Source of the DNA: a virus
Length of the DNA: 53,923 nucleotides
Direction: 5' to 3' (one strand)
IMG/VR virus record: IMGVR_UViG_3300041809_000086
Span: 1-53,923 of that record
Shown: piece after piece, positions 38,506 through 47,073 of the stretch
How positions within the stretch are numbered: position 1 is the first letter of the stretch
Layout of the letters: every line of letters begins with the position of its first letter
Notes under the pieces: generated by a model
What the model was told of the DNA's origin: nothing
The model's database searches: none
Seen by the model: the letters and a program-made list of their open reading frames with translations, nothing else
Translations under genes and position numbers: made by a program

Positions 38506-38708
38506 TCGAAGGTGTCTGCACGCATTGGCAAGGCTTTTTCGGCTTCATCGAAGGCGATGACGGCGTCAACTATTTTGCCCATCAGACGGCGATCCGCACC
38601 GCGAAGAAAGGCGAATTCCGCATGCTGATCCCCGGCGAGCGGTACAAGTTTCAAGTCGCGCAAGCAGAGCGCGGCCCGATGGCGATCGGCATCGTTCGGA
38701 TACTGTAA
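38502..38708 (+). CDS. Cold-shock-domain-like protein
   Basis: This 68-residue protein matches the CSD outline: EGVCTHWQGFFGFIEGDDGVNYFAHQTAI, then LIPGERYKFQVAQ and AIGIVRI. The RNP1-like FGFI is present; RNP2 (VFVH in the family) is YFAH. Such proteins bind single-stranded nucleic acid. It is the last gene of the cluster before the primase-helicase regulatory region. Confidence 0.65.
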   Translation: MIEGVCTHWQGFFGFIEGDDGVNYFAHQTAIRTAKKGEFRMLIPGERYKFQVAQAERGPMAIGIVRIL

Positions 38709-38725
38709 GGAATACCAATATAAAA

Positions 38726-38783
38726 TTGACAGTACTGGCAATGTTGCCAGTTTCGCAAACGAAAACGCGGGCGCATAATGCGC
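38726..38783 (+). promoter_or_regulatory. Palindrome-rich control region before the primase-helicase
   Basis: TTGACA (38726-38731) is followed by a perfect palindrome ACTGGCAA-TG-TTGCCAGT (38734-38751) and by a second palindrome GCGCAT-A-ATGCGC (38771-38783) that contains CATAAT. The arrangement suggests a promoter with one or two operators. No clear -10 lies 17 bases after TTGACA, so the exact start is uncertain. Confidence 0.5.
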
Positions 38784-38808
38784 GGCCCTGCACGAAAGGC
38801 ACCACCCC

Positions 38809-40980
38809 ATGACAGCACGCATCATCGCAGCCGCCGTCGAATTAGCGCGCGTTGGATTTGGAATCATCCCCTGCAACTCTGACAAGACCCCCCGAATTCT
38901 CTGGAAACAATACGGCCCGATGCGAGACCCGGCCGTCATCGCCGCGTATTGGACGCTATGCCCCGATGCGCTGGTCGGCTACACGCCGCCCGAAGGCTGC
39001 ATGGTCGTCGATGTCGATCTTGCTGGCCTTGCAGGGCTGTCCGACTGGCCGTCCGGGGGTTGGCAGTACCGGACCCGCTCGGGCGGCCTGCACGCCGTTC
39101 TGGCCCTTCCGAAAGGCATTCAAGGCAAGACGGACACCGGTAAAGCCGCCCCCGGCGTTGACCGGCGCGGCCATATGTCCGGATACGCGATTGCATGGTT
39201 CCTGCACGGCTGCGAATTCACCGGTGACGGCGGGGCCTACCAGCCCGCGCCGGAATGGACATGGCGGGATCTGATCGGCCAGCGGGCCGCGACGAATTCC
39301 AAGCCCTTCGGGCTGTCCGAATCCGAGTTGCGCGCGCTGGCCGCGCGGGCGATCAAGCAGGCCGACCGATACGACAATTACGACGAATGGTTCCAACTCG
39401 GGATGATGCTGCACCACGAAACAGGCGGGTCAGAGCTCGGGCTTGAACTGTTCGACCAGATCAGCCGCGCCGCGCCGAAGTATGACCCGGCCGAAATCCC
39501 GAAGAAATGGCGCAGTTTCCGATCCGACGAAGGCGGCCTGCGCATTGCCAAGCTGATCGAGGACACCGGCTCCAAGGATCTGGCCCGCGCCAGCGGCGCG
39601 CGCGCGGCATTCCGGGAACAGGCGATCGCATCAGAAATTGATACATCATTAGCGCCAGAACGACAAAATGCCGTCGTCGTAAGCGCTGGGGCGACAGGCG
39701 AAGTCGTCGCCGCACTGGACGCTGCGGCCGATCAAGAAGCCCTAGCAACCGTCCTTCTTGACCACGGCGTTGCCTACAATCCGGATAAGGCATGGTTTTG
39801 GGGCACCGCGCAGAACGTGAATCTCGCCGTCCGCGTGCCCCTGCCCGGCGGGCACCGATACGCCTATGACACCTTCAAGTCCACGATCGTCTATCAGTGC
39901 CACGACGACCCAGCAGATGACGGCTGGCGCCCCCTGGACGATGTCGAAATCCACGAATGCCGCCAGCGCCTATTCGACGCGCGCTTCGATCCCGAGACGA
40001 CGATCACGAAAGTCCGGGACGCGATCTATCTACTCGCGCACCGCAACGAATTCGACAGTGCCCAAATGTGGCTCGATCGGCAAGTTTGGGACGGTGTCGA
40101 GCGTGTCCCGACCTTCATGCGCGATTATTGCGGGTCCGAAGACACGCCGTACAGCAACGCGATCAGCCGCTATCTATGGACCGCCGCCGCCGGGCGCATC
40201 ATCAGCCCCGGCTGCCAAGCCGACATGGTCGTCGCATGGATCAGCCCCGAGCAGGGCTTGCAAAAGTCGCAGAGCATCAAGGCGATGAATCCATCATGGG
40301 AGAACTACACGACGCTCAACCTTGCCGAGCGCGACGACAACCTGACGCGCAACACGTTCGGGATGCTGATCTGCGAATTGGGCGAAATGCGCGGCATCCT
40401 GAAGGGCGCCGACATCGAAGGCGTCAAAGTTTGGCTGACGAAGGGCGCGGATTTCCACGTCCCGAAGTACATACAGAACGGCTCGCTGATCGCCCGCCGA
40501 TTCGTCCTGATCGCCACGACGAACGAGGGCGAAATGCTGAACGACCCATCAGGCTCGCGCCGCTGGCTCCCGATCACCGTCACGAACAAGATGGACCCCG
40601 AGCGCATAGAACGCGACAGGGCGCAGCTATGGGCCGAAAGCGCCGTGCGCTTCAAGTCCTTGGCTGACGGGACCGTCCGCAACACGCGCGGCCGTGCGGA
40701 CTATCAGGACGCGGAGCGTTTAGCCCGCGATCGGGCGGCCGAATTCACCGTGTACGACGAAATGACGCCGTCGATCGAGGAACATATCGCCAAGATCGTC
40801 GTCGGGGGCGTCTTCGCGGGCCGCGATCTTTGGGGACACTTGGGCCTGCCCGCGCAAACCGGCGGCGGGAGCGTCATGGATAAGCGGATTCAAGGAATTC
40901 TGCGTTCGCTTGGGTATGAGCAGAAATTGATGAGACATCCGGCGACAGACAAGGTCGCAAGACTATGGAGAAGGAAATGA
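38809..40980 (+). CDS. Primase-helicase (AEP prim-pol plus VapE/VirE-type P-loop domain)
   Basis: This 723-residue protein has an N-terminal AEP primase-polymerase domain with VVDVDL (Asp68, Asp70) and SGGLHAVLAL (His95), a helical PriCT-like part (about 168-250) and a VapE/VirE-like helicase domain from about 380: SPEQGLQKSQ (479-488), CELGEM with Glu523, TTNEGEM (570-576) and GSRRWLPI (582-589). The Walker A lacks the usual Gly before Lys (Gln485). It would make primers and unwind DNA at the phage fork. Coupled by ATGA to the next gene. Confidence 0.85.
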   Translation: MTARIIAAAVELARVGFGIIPCNSDKTPRILWKQYGPMRDPAVIAAYWTLCPDALVGYTPPEGCMVVDVDLAGLAGLSDWPSGGWQYRTRSGGLHAVLALPKGIQGKTDTGKAAPGVDRRGHMSGYAIAWFLHGCEFTGDGGAYQPAPEWTWRDLIGQRAATNSKPFGLSESELRALAARAIKQADRYDNYDEWFQLGMMLHHETGGSELGLELFDQISRAAPKYDPAEIPKKWRSFRSDEGGLRIAKLIEDTGSKDLARASGARAAFREQAIASEIDTSLAPERQNAVVVSAGATGEVVAALDAAADQEALATVLLDHGVAYNPDKAWFWGTAQNVNLAVRVPLPGGHRYAYDTFKSTIVYQCHDDPADDGWRPLDDVEIHECRQRLFDARFDPETTITKVRDAIYLLAHRNEFDSAQMWLDRQVWDGVERVPTFMRDYCGSEDTPYSNAISRYLWTAAAGRIISPGCQADMVVAWISPEQGLQKSQSIKAMNPSWENYTTLNLAERDDNLTRNTFGMLICELGEMRGILKGADIEGVKVWLTKGADFHVPKYIQNGSLIARRFVLIATTNEGEMLNDPSGSRRWLPITVTNKMDPERIERDRAQLWAESAVRFKSLADGTVRNTRGRADYQDAERLARDRAAEFTVYDEMTPSIEEHIAKIVVGGVFAGRDLWGHLGLPAQTGGGSVMDKRIQGILRSLGYEQKLMRHPATDKVARLWRRK

Positions 40981-41243
40981 GAACGATTCAAGAAATCCTT
41001 GAAGACGAACAAGCGGTCGACCGCGCGAAATTCGTCGCCGCTTTGACAGCCGCGAACGCGATGGCGGACTCGAAAGAAGTCACGCTTTGGCGTGCGCGCT
41101 GCGCCGCAGCATTGCAAAAATGGGATCGTCTCAGGCGTTACGACCGGGTGTTACACGCTTTTCTGATCGATGCGCAAAATCTTGCTAATGGCAATCGCAA
41201 ACTTAAATTGTCCGGGCGCAGCGTTCATGTAACACCTATGTAA
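40977..41243 (+). CDS. Small hypothetical protein next to primase
   Basis: The ATG at 40977 (GGAG upstream; ATGA overlap) gives 88 residues beginning MRTIQEILEDEQAVDRAKFVA, with LWRARCAAALQKWDRLRRYDRVL. Helical and basic. An inframe ATG at 40965 also exists. It ends within the first TGTAACA repeats. Function is unknown. Confidence 0.6.
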   Translation: MRTIQEILEDEQAVDRAKFVAALTAANAMADSKEVTLWRARCAAALQKWDRLRRYDRVLHAFLIDAQNLANGNRKLKLSGRSVHVTPM

Positions 41244-41596
41244 CACCTAGATTTTCGCGCAAGTCTCTGATTTCTTTGCATTTTCTCTTGTAACACTCCC
41301 TACACTCCTATGTTGACTTGGAAATAGATAACTAGCCTAAAGTAAGTACTAACATTAGGGGGTAGTTGTATGGCTAGTAACATAAAGGAAATTACCCGTT
41401 ACAGCGTTACAACCCGGCGCCACGGTTTTCGGCTACGCCGGGCCTTTCCTGGCCGTAATGCTCGATCCGGCATATGCGAATCACGTTGAATTCGGTCTAA
41501 TTGTGCATATGCCAGATCACGCATACGCGGGACCAGCGGCGCCCGCCCGGCATGTTACAGTTGCCAAAAATGGGCACAAATAGGCGGGCGGGCGCG
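41227..41596. repeat. Non-coding region with iterated TGTAACA motifs, possible origin or control region
   Basis: The 353-base gap between the primase-associated gene and the small terminase holds an exact tandem repeat ATGTAACACCT (41227-41237, 41238-41248), TTGTAACAC at 41288-41296, GTAACAT near 41377, GTTACA at 41398 and 41406, and TGTTACA near 41553; a palindrome GTGTTACAC stands at 41148-41156 inside the gene before. A 7-bp stem CCCGGCG/CGCCGGG (41413-41419, 41436-41442) is also present. This may be a replication origin or a regulator-binding cluster. Confidence 0.5.
41370..41489 (+). CDS. Possible tiny protein in the intergenic region
   Basis: An ATG with AGGGGG seven bases upstream opens 39 residues, MASNIKEITRYSVTTRRHG, then basic sequence. 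The ribosome site is good but the composition is Arg-rich and partly encoded by the hairpin, so it may be chance. No family can be claimed. Confidence 0.25.
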   Translation: MASNIKEITRYSVTTRRHGFRLRRAFPGRNARSGICESR

Positions 41597-41890
41597 ATGG
41601 CTAGGACACCGGGATCAGGGCGGGCGAAGGGGACACCGAACAAACTAACGGCAGAGATTCGGGCGATCCTTGGCGAGTTTGGGCCAAAGATCATCCGGGA
41701 TCAATGCTACCTTGCCGCGCTCGACGTGCCGCCCGGCACCGACCCGGCGATGACGAAATTCCTGATGGATAAGAAGCAGGCCGCGACGGAGCTACTCGCG
41801 CCTTACATCATGCCCAAGCAAGCCCCGGTCGATGAAAGCGGACAGGCGCAATCGATAACGTTCAAGATCGACAAGGATGACGCAGAATGA
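41597..41890 (+). CDS. terS: Small terminase subunit-like protein
   Basis: The ATG at 41597 gives 97 residues beginning MARTPGSGRAKGTPNK, a basic head common at the start of phage small terminases, then LTAEIRAILGEFGPKIIRDQCYLAALD and helical sequence to AATELLAPYIMPKQAP. Small terminases recognise phage DNA at the packaging site. The short length and lack of a clear HTH leave some doubt, but the position just before the large subunit supports it. Start choice is uncertain (an ATG at 41570 is possible). Confidence 0.7.
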   Translation: MARTPGSGRAKGTPNKLTAEIRAILGEFGPKIIRDQCYLAALDVPPGTDPAMTKFLMDKKQAATELLAPYIMPKQAPVDESGQAQSITFKIDKDDAE

Positions 41891-42060
41891 AAGTCTTATG
41901 CCAAGTAGCAGGCCGCTACACGCTGCAACTGGAATCGATGGGCGACATCGGCTTCGCCAACGCAACGCAACCGATGGCGGCCCGCAGTTGGGGCAAGGGT
42001 GAAATCATCGAAGTCGCGGACATCAAGGAAGTTGACCCGTGGCTACTGTCCTCGAACTGA
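41887..42060 (+). CDS. Small hypothetical protein between terminase genes
   Basis: The frame encodes 57 residues, MKVLCQVAGRYTLQLESMGD, then KGEIIEVADIKEVDPWLL, likely a small beta-barrel. ATGA overlap with the previous gene; the large terminase starts 22 bases before its end. Function is unknown. Confidence 0.65.
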   Translation: MKVLCQVAGRYTLQLESMGDIGFANATQPMAARSWGKGEIIEVADIKEVDPWLLSSN

Positions 42061-43436
42061 CCGATGAATCCGGCCAGCCGATAGGGGGCAAGCTACACGA
42101 CGCCCAAATTATCGCGAACAAGATGCTCGGCGGGACTGTCCCGCATGTCATGCTGTTCGGCGGCGCGCGCTCGGGCAAGACGTTCCTAATCGTCCGTCGC
42201 ATCATCAGTCGCGCATTGCAGGCGTCAGGCTCGCGCCATCTGATCGCGCGGTTCCGATTCAATAGCGTAAACGCTTCGGTCATCAATGACACGTTCCCCA
42301 AGGTGTTGGCGACTTGCTTCCCCGGCGTCGAAGGCAAGCTGAACAAGTCGGACTGGTTTTACGAATTCGGCAACGGGTCGCAGATATGGTTCGCGGGCCT
42401 TGATGACAAGGAACGAACCGAAAAGATCCTCGGGATGGAATTCGCGACGATCTTCTTGAACGAGTGCAGCCAGATTCCCAAGGGTTCGCGCGACATCGTT
42501 GTCACGCGCTTGGCGCAAGTCGCATACCTTGACGCTGATCCCGAGCGCATGTTGCCGCTGAAGATGTTCTACGATGAAAACCCGCCGACTAAGGGGCATT
42601 GGACGCACAAGATGTTTGTCGAGAAGAAAGACCCCGAGACAAAGAAACACTACGAACCCGATCAGGCCGCGCGGTTCACGGCCATGCAGATCAACCCCGA
42701 GTCGAACGCGGAGAACTTGCCCGCATCGTTCTTCGATGAAATGCGCGGACTGTCGCAGCGCTTGCAGCGTCGCTTCTTGCGAGGCGAATTCGCTGATGAC
42801 AACCCCGATGCGCTGTTCCGGGAAGAACTGATCGACCGTTGGCGCGTCGTCGATGGCGAACCGCTGCCCGACTTCGTTCGCATCGTCGTGGCCGTGGACC
42901 CGAGCGGGGCCAGCGGGAAGGAAGATGAAACGAACGACGCGATCGGGATCGTGGTCGGCGGCCTTGGCGCCAACGGGATCGGCTACATCCTCGAAGACTT
43001 GACCGGCCAGTATTCGCCCGGCGTTTGGGGCAAGATCGTCGCAAATGCGGTAGCCCGGTATGACGCGGATATGGTAGTCGGGGAAGCGAATTTCGGCGGT
43101 GACATGGTCCGCCACGTCGTACAATCGGCTGCACCGGCTGGCAAGAGAATACCCTACAAAGCAGTTACAGCCAGCAGGGGCAAGGTAGTCCGCGCCGAGC
43201 CTGTTTCCAGTCTGTACGAAGACGGCAGGGTTCGGCACGCGGGCATCTTCATGAACTTGGAAGACGAATTGACGGGCTTTTCAACGAAAGGCTACATGGG
43301 CGAAGGAAGCCCGAACCGCGCGGACGCCGCGATCTGGCTATGCGCAGAGTTGTTCCCCGGAATCATCGCCCCGCGTAAAAGCGGCAGCGGACCACCACGG
43401 CCGGACCTAGATCGGCCGAACAATTGGAGCGCATGA
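42039..43436 (+). CDS. terL: Large terminase subunit
   Basis: This 465-residue protein starts with GTG. It has the packaging ATPase Walker A GGARSGKT (41-48), a Walker B-like ATIFLNEC (136-143, Glu142), and a C-terminal RNase-H-like nuclease with VVAVDPSGA (Asp287), TNDAIGIVV (Asp300) and VVGEANFGGDMV (Glu349, Asp355). Terminases cut the phage concatemer and pump DNA through the portal. No preferred cos sequence was recognised, so headful or cos packaging cannot be decided. Confidence 0.93.
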   Translation: MATVLELTDESGQPIGGKLHDAQIIANKMLGGTVPHVMLFGGARSGKTFLIVRRIISRALQASGSRHLIARFRFNSVNASVINDTFPKVLATCFPGVEGKLNKSDWFYEFGNGSQIWFAGLDDKERTEKILGMEFATIFLNECSQIPKGSRDIVVTRLAQVAYLDADPERMLPLKMFYDENPPTKGHWTHKMFVEKKDPETKKHYEPDQAARFTAMQINPESNAENLPASFFDEMRGLSQRLQRRFLRGEFADDNPDALFREELIDRWRVVDGEPLPDFVRIVVAVDPSGASGKEDETNDAIGIVVGGLGANGIGYILEDLTGQYSPGVWGKIVANAVARYDADMVVGEANFGGDMVRHVVQSAAPAGKRIPYKAVTASRGKVVRAEPVSSLYEDGRVRHAGIFMNLEDELTGFSTKGYMGEGSPNRADAAIWLCAELFPGIIAPRKSGSGPPRPDLDRPNNWSA

Positions 43437-43437
43437 C

Positions 43438-43986
43438 ATGAACGTATACGACACCCCGGCGGGATATCGCCAGCAAGAATCCCATCGCTTGAATCTGCGC
43501 GACATTCAGCGCGACAACTATTACGGCAATACGTCGATGCCGCTCGGGATGACCCTAACGCATCGGCTGACCGGGATTCAAGTCAAAGGCACCGGACGCC
43601 CCGACAACAATCGGCGCGATACAGGATGGAAGCTATTCGAAGAACTACTGGGCATCATGGAACGGGTCGTCGCGCAAGCCGAATACGACAAGGAAGATCC
43701 CGAGGGCGTCGCCGCGCGGGCCAAGATCGACATCGAAATCATGCGCAAGGAAGTCGAAGGCCGCTTGATAGCGATCGGCAAGAATCCGAACGATCTGATC
43801 GCCATTCAGGAAAAGAAGGACGCCGACATCCGCATCGAAGCGCTCGAAGCGCTTGTCGCCAGCCTGACAAAGAAGATGGCGGACGACGAAGCGTCCAAGA
43901 AAGACGCGCGGATCGCTGAACTTGAGGCGAAGCTGTTCGCGGCCACGGCCACCGCCGCCCCGGCCACGCTGCACGCCAAGAAATGA
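43438..43986 (+). CDS. Hypothetical coiled-coil protein in packaging block
   Basis: This 182-residue protein begins MNVYDTPAGYRQQESHRLNL and has helical charged sequence afterwards (WKLFEELLGIMERVVAQAEYDKEDP, EALEALVASLTKKMADDEASKKDARIAELEAKL), so an elongated coil is likely. It follows the terminase by one base and ends in an ATGA overlap. A role as packaging or head accessory protein is inferred. Confidence 0.6.
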   Translation: MNVYDTPAGYRQQESHRLNLRDIQRDNYYGNTSMPLGMTLTHRLTGIQVKGTGRPDNNRRDTGWKLFEELLGIMERVVAQAEYDKEDPEGVAARAKIDIEIMRKEVEGRLIAIGKNPNDLIAIQEKKDADIRIEALEALVASLTKKMADDEASKKDARIAELEAKLFAATATAAPATLHAKK

Positions 43987-44336
43987 ACGCCCATCCTTAT
44001 CGCCAACTCTGCGCGGAGATTGAAGCCGAACGGCTGATTGCGTTCCTGCGTAAGACTCCGGCGCGGTTTGGCGAACAGCGGGCGTGTGCGGCATGGGAGT
44101 TGCTGAAAGTCTTGAAGGAATGCAGGCGCGAACGAGTCGTCAAGATGCTCGAAGACGAAGCGGAAGAACAGGAAGTCGAGTCGCCAGCGCTGCGCATTCG
44201 AAAGGTGAACAGTCAGCCGATCCCGCTGGAAATGCGAACAATCTTGTCGCTGATTCAGCAGGCGCTACAGGACAGCCACGGCGGCGTGGCGCAGATCGAG
44301 CAAGAGCAACCGAGAATCAGGAAGGTAAAGCAATGA
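43983..44336 (+). CDS. Small helical hypothetical protein
   Basis: This 117-residue protein begins MNAHPYRQLCAEIEAERLIAFL and is charged and helical (CAAWELLKVLKECRRERVVKMLEDEAEEQEVE). ATGA overlaps join it to both neighbours. No family is recognised. Confidence 0.6.
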   Translation: MNAHPYRQLCAEIEAERLIAFLRKTPARFGEQRACAAWELLKVLKECRRERVVKMLEDEAEEQEVESPALRIRKVNSQPIPLEMRTILSLIQQALQDSHGGVAQIEQEQPRIRKVKQ

Positions 44337-44671
44337 TGGATATCCACCTAGAAGGCCAGCGCCAGCACGTCGCCGATGTCTTGGAGCGTGCAGCCGAGTC
44401 CGGCCCCGACGAAGCGACACTGTTGCGCGAATTCTATGGCAATTGGGTCCGCTTCCATCGGACGAAGAACTTGCAGGCCCGCGTGATGAAGGCCGAGCAG
44501 GCTTTGCCCGAGTCGCACCGGACGAAGTTCGACGTTGACGCCTTGGCCTACCTTGCGCAAAAGCTGATCGAAGGCCATCACGCGATCGAGGAAGCGCGGG
44601 CGGCGCGCGGCGCCGAGACGGCCAGCATTCGGCCGAGCGACAGCGAAGTCGCGGCGGCCAGCGGGGCGTAA
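44333..44671 (+). CDS. Hypothetical helical protein before portal
   Basis: The ATG at 44333 gives 112 residues: MMDIHLEGQRQHVADVLERAAES, LLREFYGNWVRFHRTKNLQARVM, DVDALAYLAQKLIEGHHAIEE. Entirely helical. It overlaps the previous gene by four bases. Function is unknown. Confidence 0.6.
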   Translation: MMDIHLEGQRQHVADVLERAAESGPDEATLLREFYGNWVRFHRTKNLQARVMKAEQALPESHRTKFDVDALAYLAQKLIEGHHAIEEARAARGAETASIRPSDSEVAAASGA

Positions 44672-44672
44672 A

Positions 44673-44759
44673 ATGTTCTTTCTGCCGCACGTCCCCGGTT
44701 GGGTCGCGTTTTACTGCGCGATCGCCGCGTGCGGCCTGCTTCAATGGATTGAAAGCTAG
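44673..44759 (+). CDS. Tiny membrane peptide
   Basis: A frame of 28 residues (MFFLPHVPGWVAFYCAIAACGLL, then QWIES) lies in the gap before the portal promoter. One membrane helix is likely. It begins two bases after the previous stop. Short length makes it uncertain. Confidence 0.45.
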   Translation: MFFLPHVPGWVAFYCAIAACGLLQWIES

Positions 44760-44763
44760 TTCG

Positions 44764-44772
44764 TGATATACT
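44764..44772 (+). promoter_or_regulatory. Extended -10 promoter TGaTATACT before portal
   Basis: TG, one base and TATACT stand 82 bases before the portal ATG. It would start RNA near 44779. No -35 is evident. Confidence 0.5.
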
Positions 44773-44796
44773 GAAAGCGGAGCGCGGCAATCATAA

Positions 44797-44829
44797 GGGG
44801 CGTGGCTAACGCGCAGCCGCATGCGCCCC
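44797..44829 (+). other. Stem-loop in the portal leader
   Basis: GGGGCG (44797-44802) pairs with CGCCCC (44824-44829), and inner GGCT with AGCC, giving a structured leader 25 bases before the portal ATG. No T-run follows. It may stabilise the message. Confidence 0.45.
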
Positions 44830-44853
44830 TACCCAACAATAAGAAGCCTGACA

Positions 44854-47001
44854 ATGGCCGAAGACACCCGAACCGACGAAATGGCATCGCCCGAAACCGG
44901 GCAAGACGATGTCTGCGCCGAAGCGATTCGGTTCCTGCGCAAGTCGGCCGACTACGATTCGACGAATCGGCAGAACGCGCTCGATGATCTGCGGTTCAGC
45001 TACGGCGAGCAATGGTCCGCGCAGATGCAGAACACGCGCCACCTTGAAGCGCGGCCGTGGTTCACGATCAATGTCACCGAGGCGTTCGTCCGTCAGGTTT
45101 GCAATCAGCAGCGCCAACAGCGCCCGCGCATGAAGGCGCATGGCGTCAACACGGCGGCCAATGCCAAGCAGGCCGAAATCGTCACCGGGTTGACGCGCCA
45201 TATCGAAGAACTGTCGGACGCCGCGAACGCATACGATACTGCGTTCGAATTCGCCTGCCGTATGGGTTGGGGATACATCAGGCTTGACGGCGACTATGCC
45301 GACGACAAGTCGATGGATCAGGAAATCTTCATTCGCACCGTTGACAATCCGTTCTCGGTGTACTTCGATCACAATTCGCACGCGCTTGATGGGTCCGACG
45401 CGACGAAATGCATTATCACGGACCTTGTTGATAAGAACGAATTCTTGCACGAATTCCCCGGCGCGGATCTATCCGCGTTCAGCCTGCGCGCCGCCGGCGA
45501 CGCGATGGGCGAATGGAACGACAAGAACAATATTCGGATCGCCGAGTACTATCGCATTGACAAACAGCGGGCAAGGCTCGTTCAATTGTCCGATGGCTCG
45601 ACGCATTGGGACGACGAACTGCCCGCGCCCGCTGTCCTGCAAAACATGCAGTTGAAAGTAAAGGGCGATCGCCTGTCATGGAAGCGCCGCGTTCTCTGGT
45701 CGAAGATCACCGGGACACAAGAACTGGACTCGCGCGTCATCCCCGGTTGCTATATCCCCGTCGTGCCGGTGTACTTCGCAAATCTGTTCATCGACGGCCG
45801 CACGCGCCGGTTTGGGATCGTCCGCAATGCCAAAGATCCGCAGCGTATGCTGAACTATTGGGATACCGCGATCGCCGAACTGGTCGCGCTAGCCCCGAAG
45901 GCGAAATGGCTAGTTGCCGAAGGCCAAGTCCAAGGTCATGAGCGTGAATGGGAACGCGCGAACACGGTTTCATATCCGTACCTGACTTATGTCCCGATTC
46001 TCGGACCAGACGGCCAGCCCGTTCCGCCGCCCGAGCGTTTGCCCATCGAACAGCCGCCGGAAGGGGCCATGGCCGCCGCACAGAACGCACACGACAACTT
46101 GCAGCGCGTGCTGGGCATGTTCGACCCATCGATGACCCGGCCCGGCCAAGCGAGCGGGAAGGCGTTGAACGCCGAGCAACAGCAAAACGACATGTCGAAC
46201 TATCACGGCTATGACAACCTGACGAAGTCGATCAAGCACGTCGGGCGAATCATCATGTCGTGGATTCCGATCTATTACGGCGAAAAGCGCGTTCAGCGCA
46301 TCATCGGCGTCGATGGTAAGCCCGACATCTTGACGCTGAATCTTGCCGATGAAACCGGCGTCGTGGCTAACGATATGACGCTCGGACGTTACGACGTGAT
46401 AATGGAGACGGGTCCAGGATTCAACAGCCGTCGCCAAGAGGCCGTCGAAGCGTTGACGCCGCTAATGGCCGACGGTCGCAATGGACTGATGCAGACAGCG
46501 GGCGATCTGTTCTTCCGGAACATGGATTTCCCCGGCGCCGACATCATCGCCGACCGTCTCGCGGCCGTGAACCCGTTGTCGCAGATCGACGAAAAGTCGG
46601 ACGTTCCGCCCGCGATCCAAATGAAGATTCAGCAGTTGACGCAGAACGTGCAGCAGTTGACGCAGCAACTCCAATCCGCACACTTGCTCTTGAAGAATCG
46701 CGCCGATGTCGAAGGCATGAAGGAAGCCGCCGCATCGCACCGTGAGACGATCAAGCAGGATGCCGAAACCGATCGCAAGAAGATGGATGTCGAGGCTTGG
46801 GTCCACGAAATCAGCATGAAGGCGCAGACGGCGACGAATGTCGAGGAATTGAAGGGCGTCGTCGCGTTGCTGGTCAAGGGCATCGACACGAAACATCTTC
46901 ACATTCAAGCCGCGCTTGATGACGCAATGGCGGAACGCCAAAGCGAGCGCGACATCGCACAGATTCAGGCAACACCGAAACCCGCTGCGGGCGCAGCGTA
47001 A
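44854..47001 (+). CDS. Portal protein, P22-like
   Basis: The ATG at 44854 gives 715 residues. Portal rings form the DNA entry channel of the capsid. The sequence NARDDLRF-type head (RQNALDDLRFSYGEQWS), QICNQQRQQRPRMKAHG-type region, RHIEELSDAANAYDTAFEFACRMGWGY and DNPFSVYFDHNS follow the P22 gp1 family pattern, and the C-terminal 180 residues are helical (QIQQLTQNVQQLTQQLQ-type) as in its barrel. Size is as in P22 (725). It is followed by the scaffold gene. Confidence 0.88.
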   Translation: MAEDTRTDEMASPETGQDDVCAEAIRFLRKSADYDSTNRQNALDDLRFSYGEQWSAQMQNTRHLEARPWFTINVTEAFVRQVCNQQRQQRPRMKAHGVNTAANAKQAEIVTGLTRHIEELSDAANAYDTAFEFACRMGWGYIRLDGDYADDKSMDQEIFIRTVDNPFSVYFDHNSHALDGSDATKCIITDLVDKNEFLHEFPGADLSAFSLRAAGDAMGEWNDKNNIRIAEYYRIDKQRARLVQLSDGSTHWDDELPAPAVLQNMQLKVKGDRLSWKRRVLWSKITGTQELDSRVIPGCYIPVVPVYFANLFIDGRTRRFGIVRNAKDPQRMLNYWDTAIAELVALAPKAKWLVAEGQVQGHEREWERANTVSYPYLTYVPILGPDGQPVPPPERLPIEQPPEGAMAAAQNAHDNLQRVLGMFDPSMTRPGQASGKALNAEQQQNDMSNYHGYDNLTKSIKHVGRIIMSWIPIYYGEKRVQRIIGVDGKPDILTLNLADETGVVANDMTLGRYDVIMETGPGFNSRRQEAVEALTPLMADGRNGLMQTAGDLFFRNMDFPGADIIADRLAAVNPLSQIDEKSDVPPAIQMKIQQLTQNVQQLTQQLQSAHLLLKNRADVEGMKEAAASHRETIKQDAETDRKKMDVEAWVHEISMKAQTATNVEELKGVVALLVKGIDTKHLHIQAALDDAMAERQSERDIAQIQATPKPAAGAA

Positions 47002-47073
47002 AACGCCCCCGTCACCCGACGATTCGGGGAAAATCCGCTCGGCACGATGCCGCGCTAACGACAAGGAATGAAC

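Noticed and set aside
41370-41489. Remnant of an integrase N-terminus
   Set aside because: The 39-residue frame has only a vague resemblance to integrase heads and no catalytic residues; it is listed only as a possible tiny gene.
41244-41596. tRNA genes
   Set aside because: No cloverleaf with a GTTCRA-type T-loop could be built in the only long non-coding stretch; the visible stem is a simple hairpin.
41227-41596. CRISPR array
   Set aside because: The GTAACA repeats are 6-11 bases with uneven spacing and both orientations, unlike repeat-spacer structure.
42225-43238. 337-residue leftward frame over the large terminase
   Set aside because: The terminase has Walker A and nuclease motifs in the other strand; the leftward frame has no motif or ribosome site.
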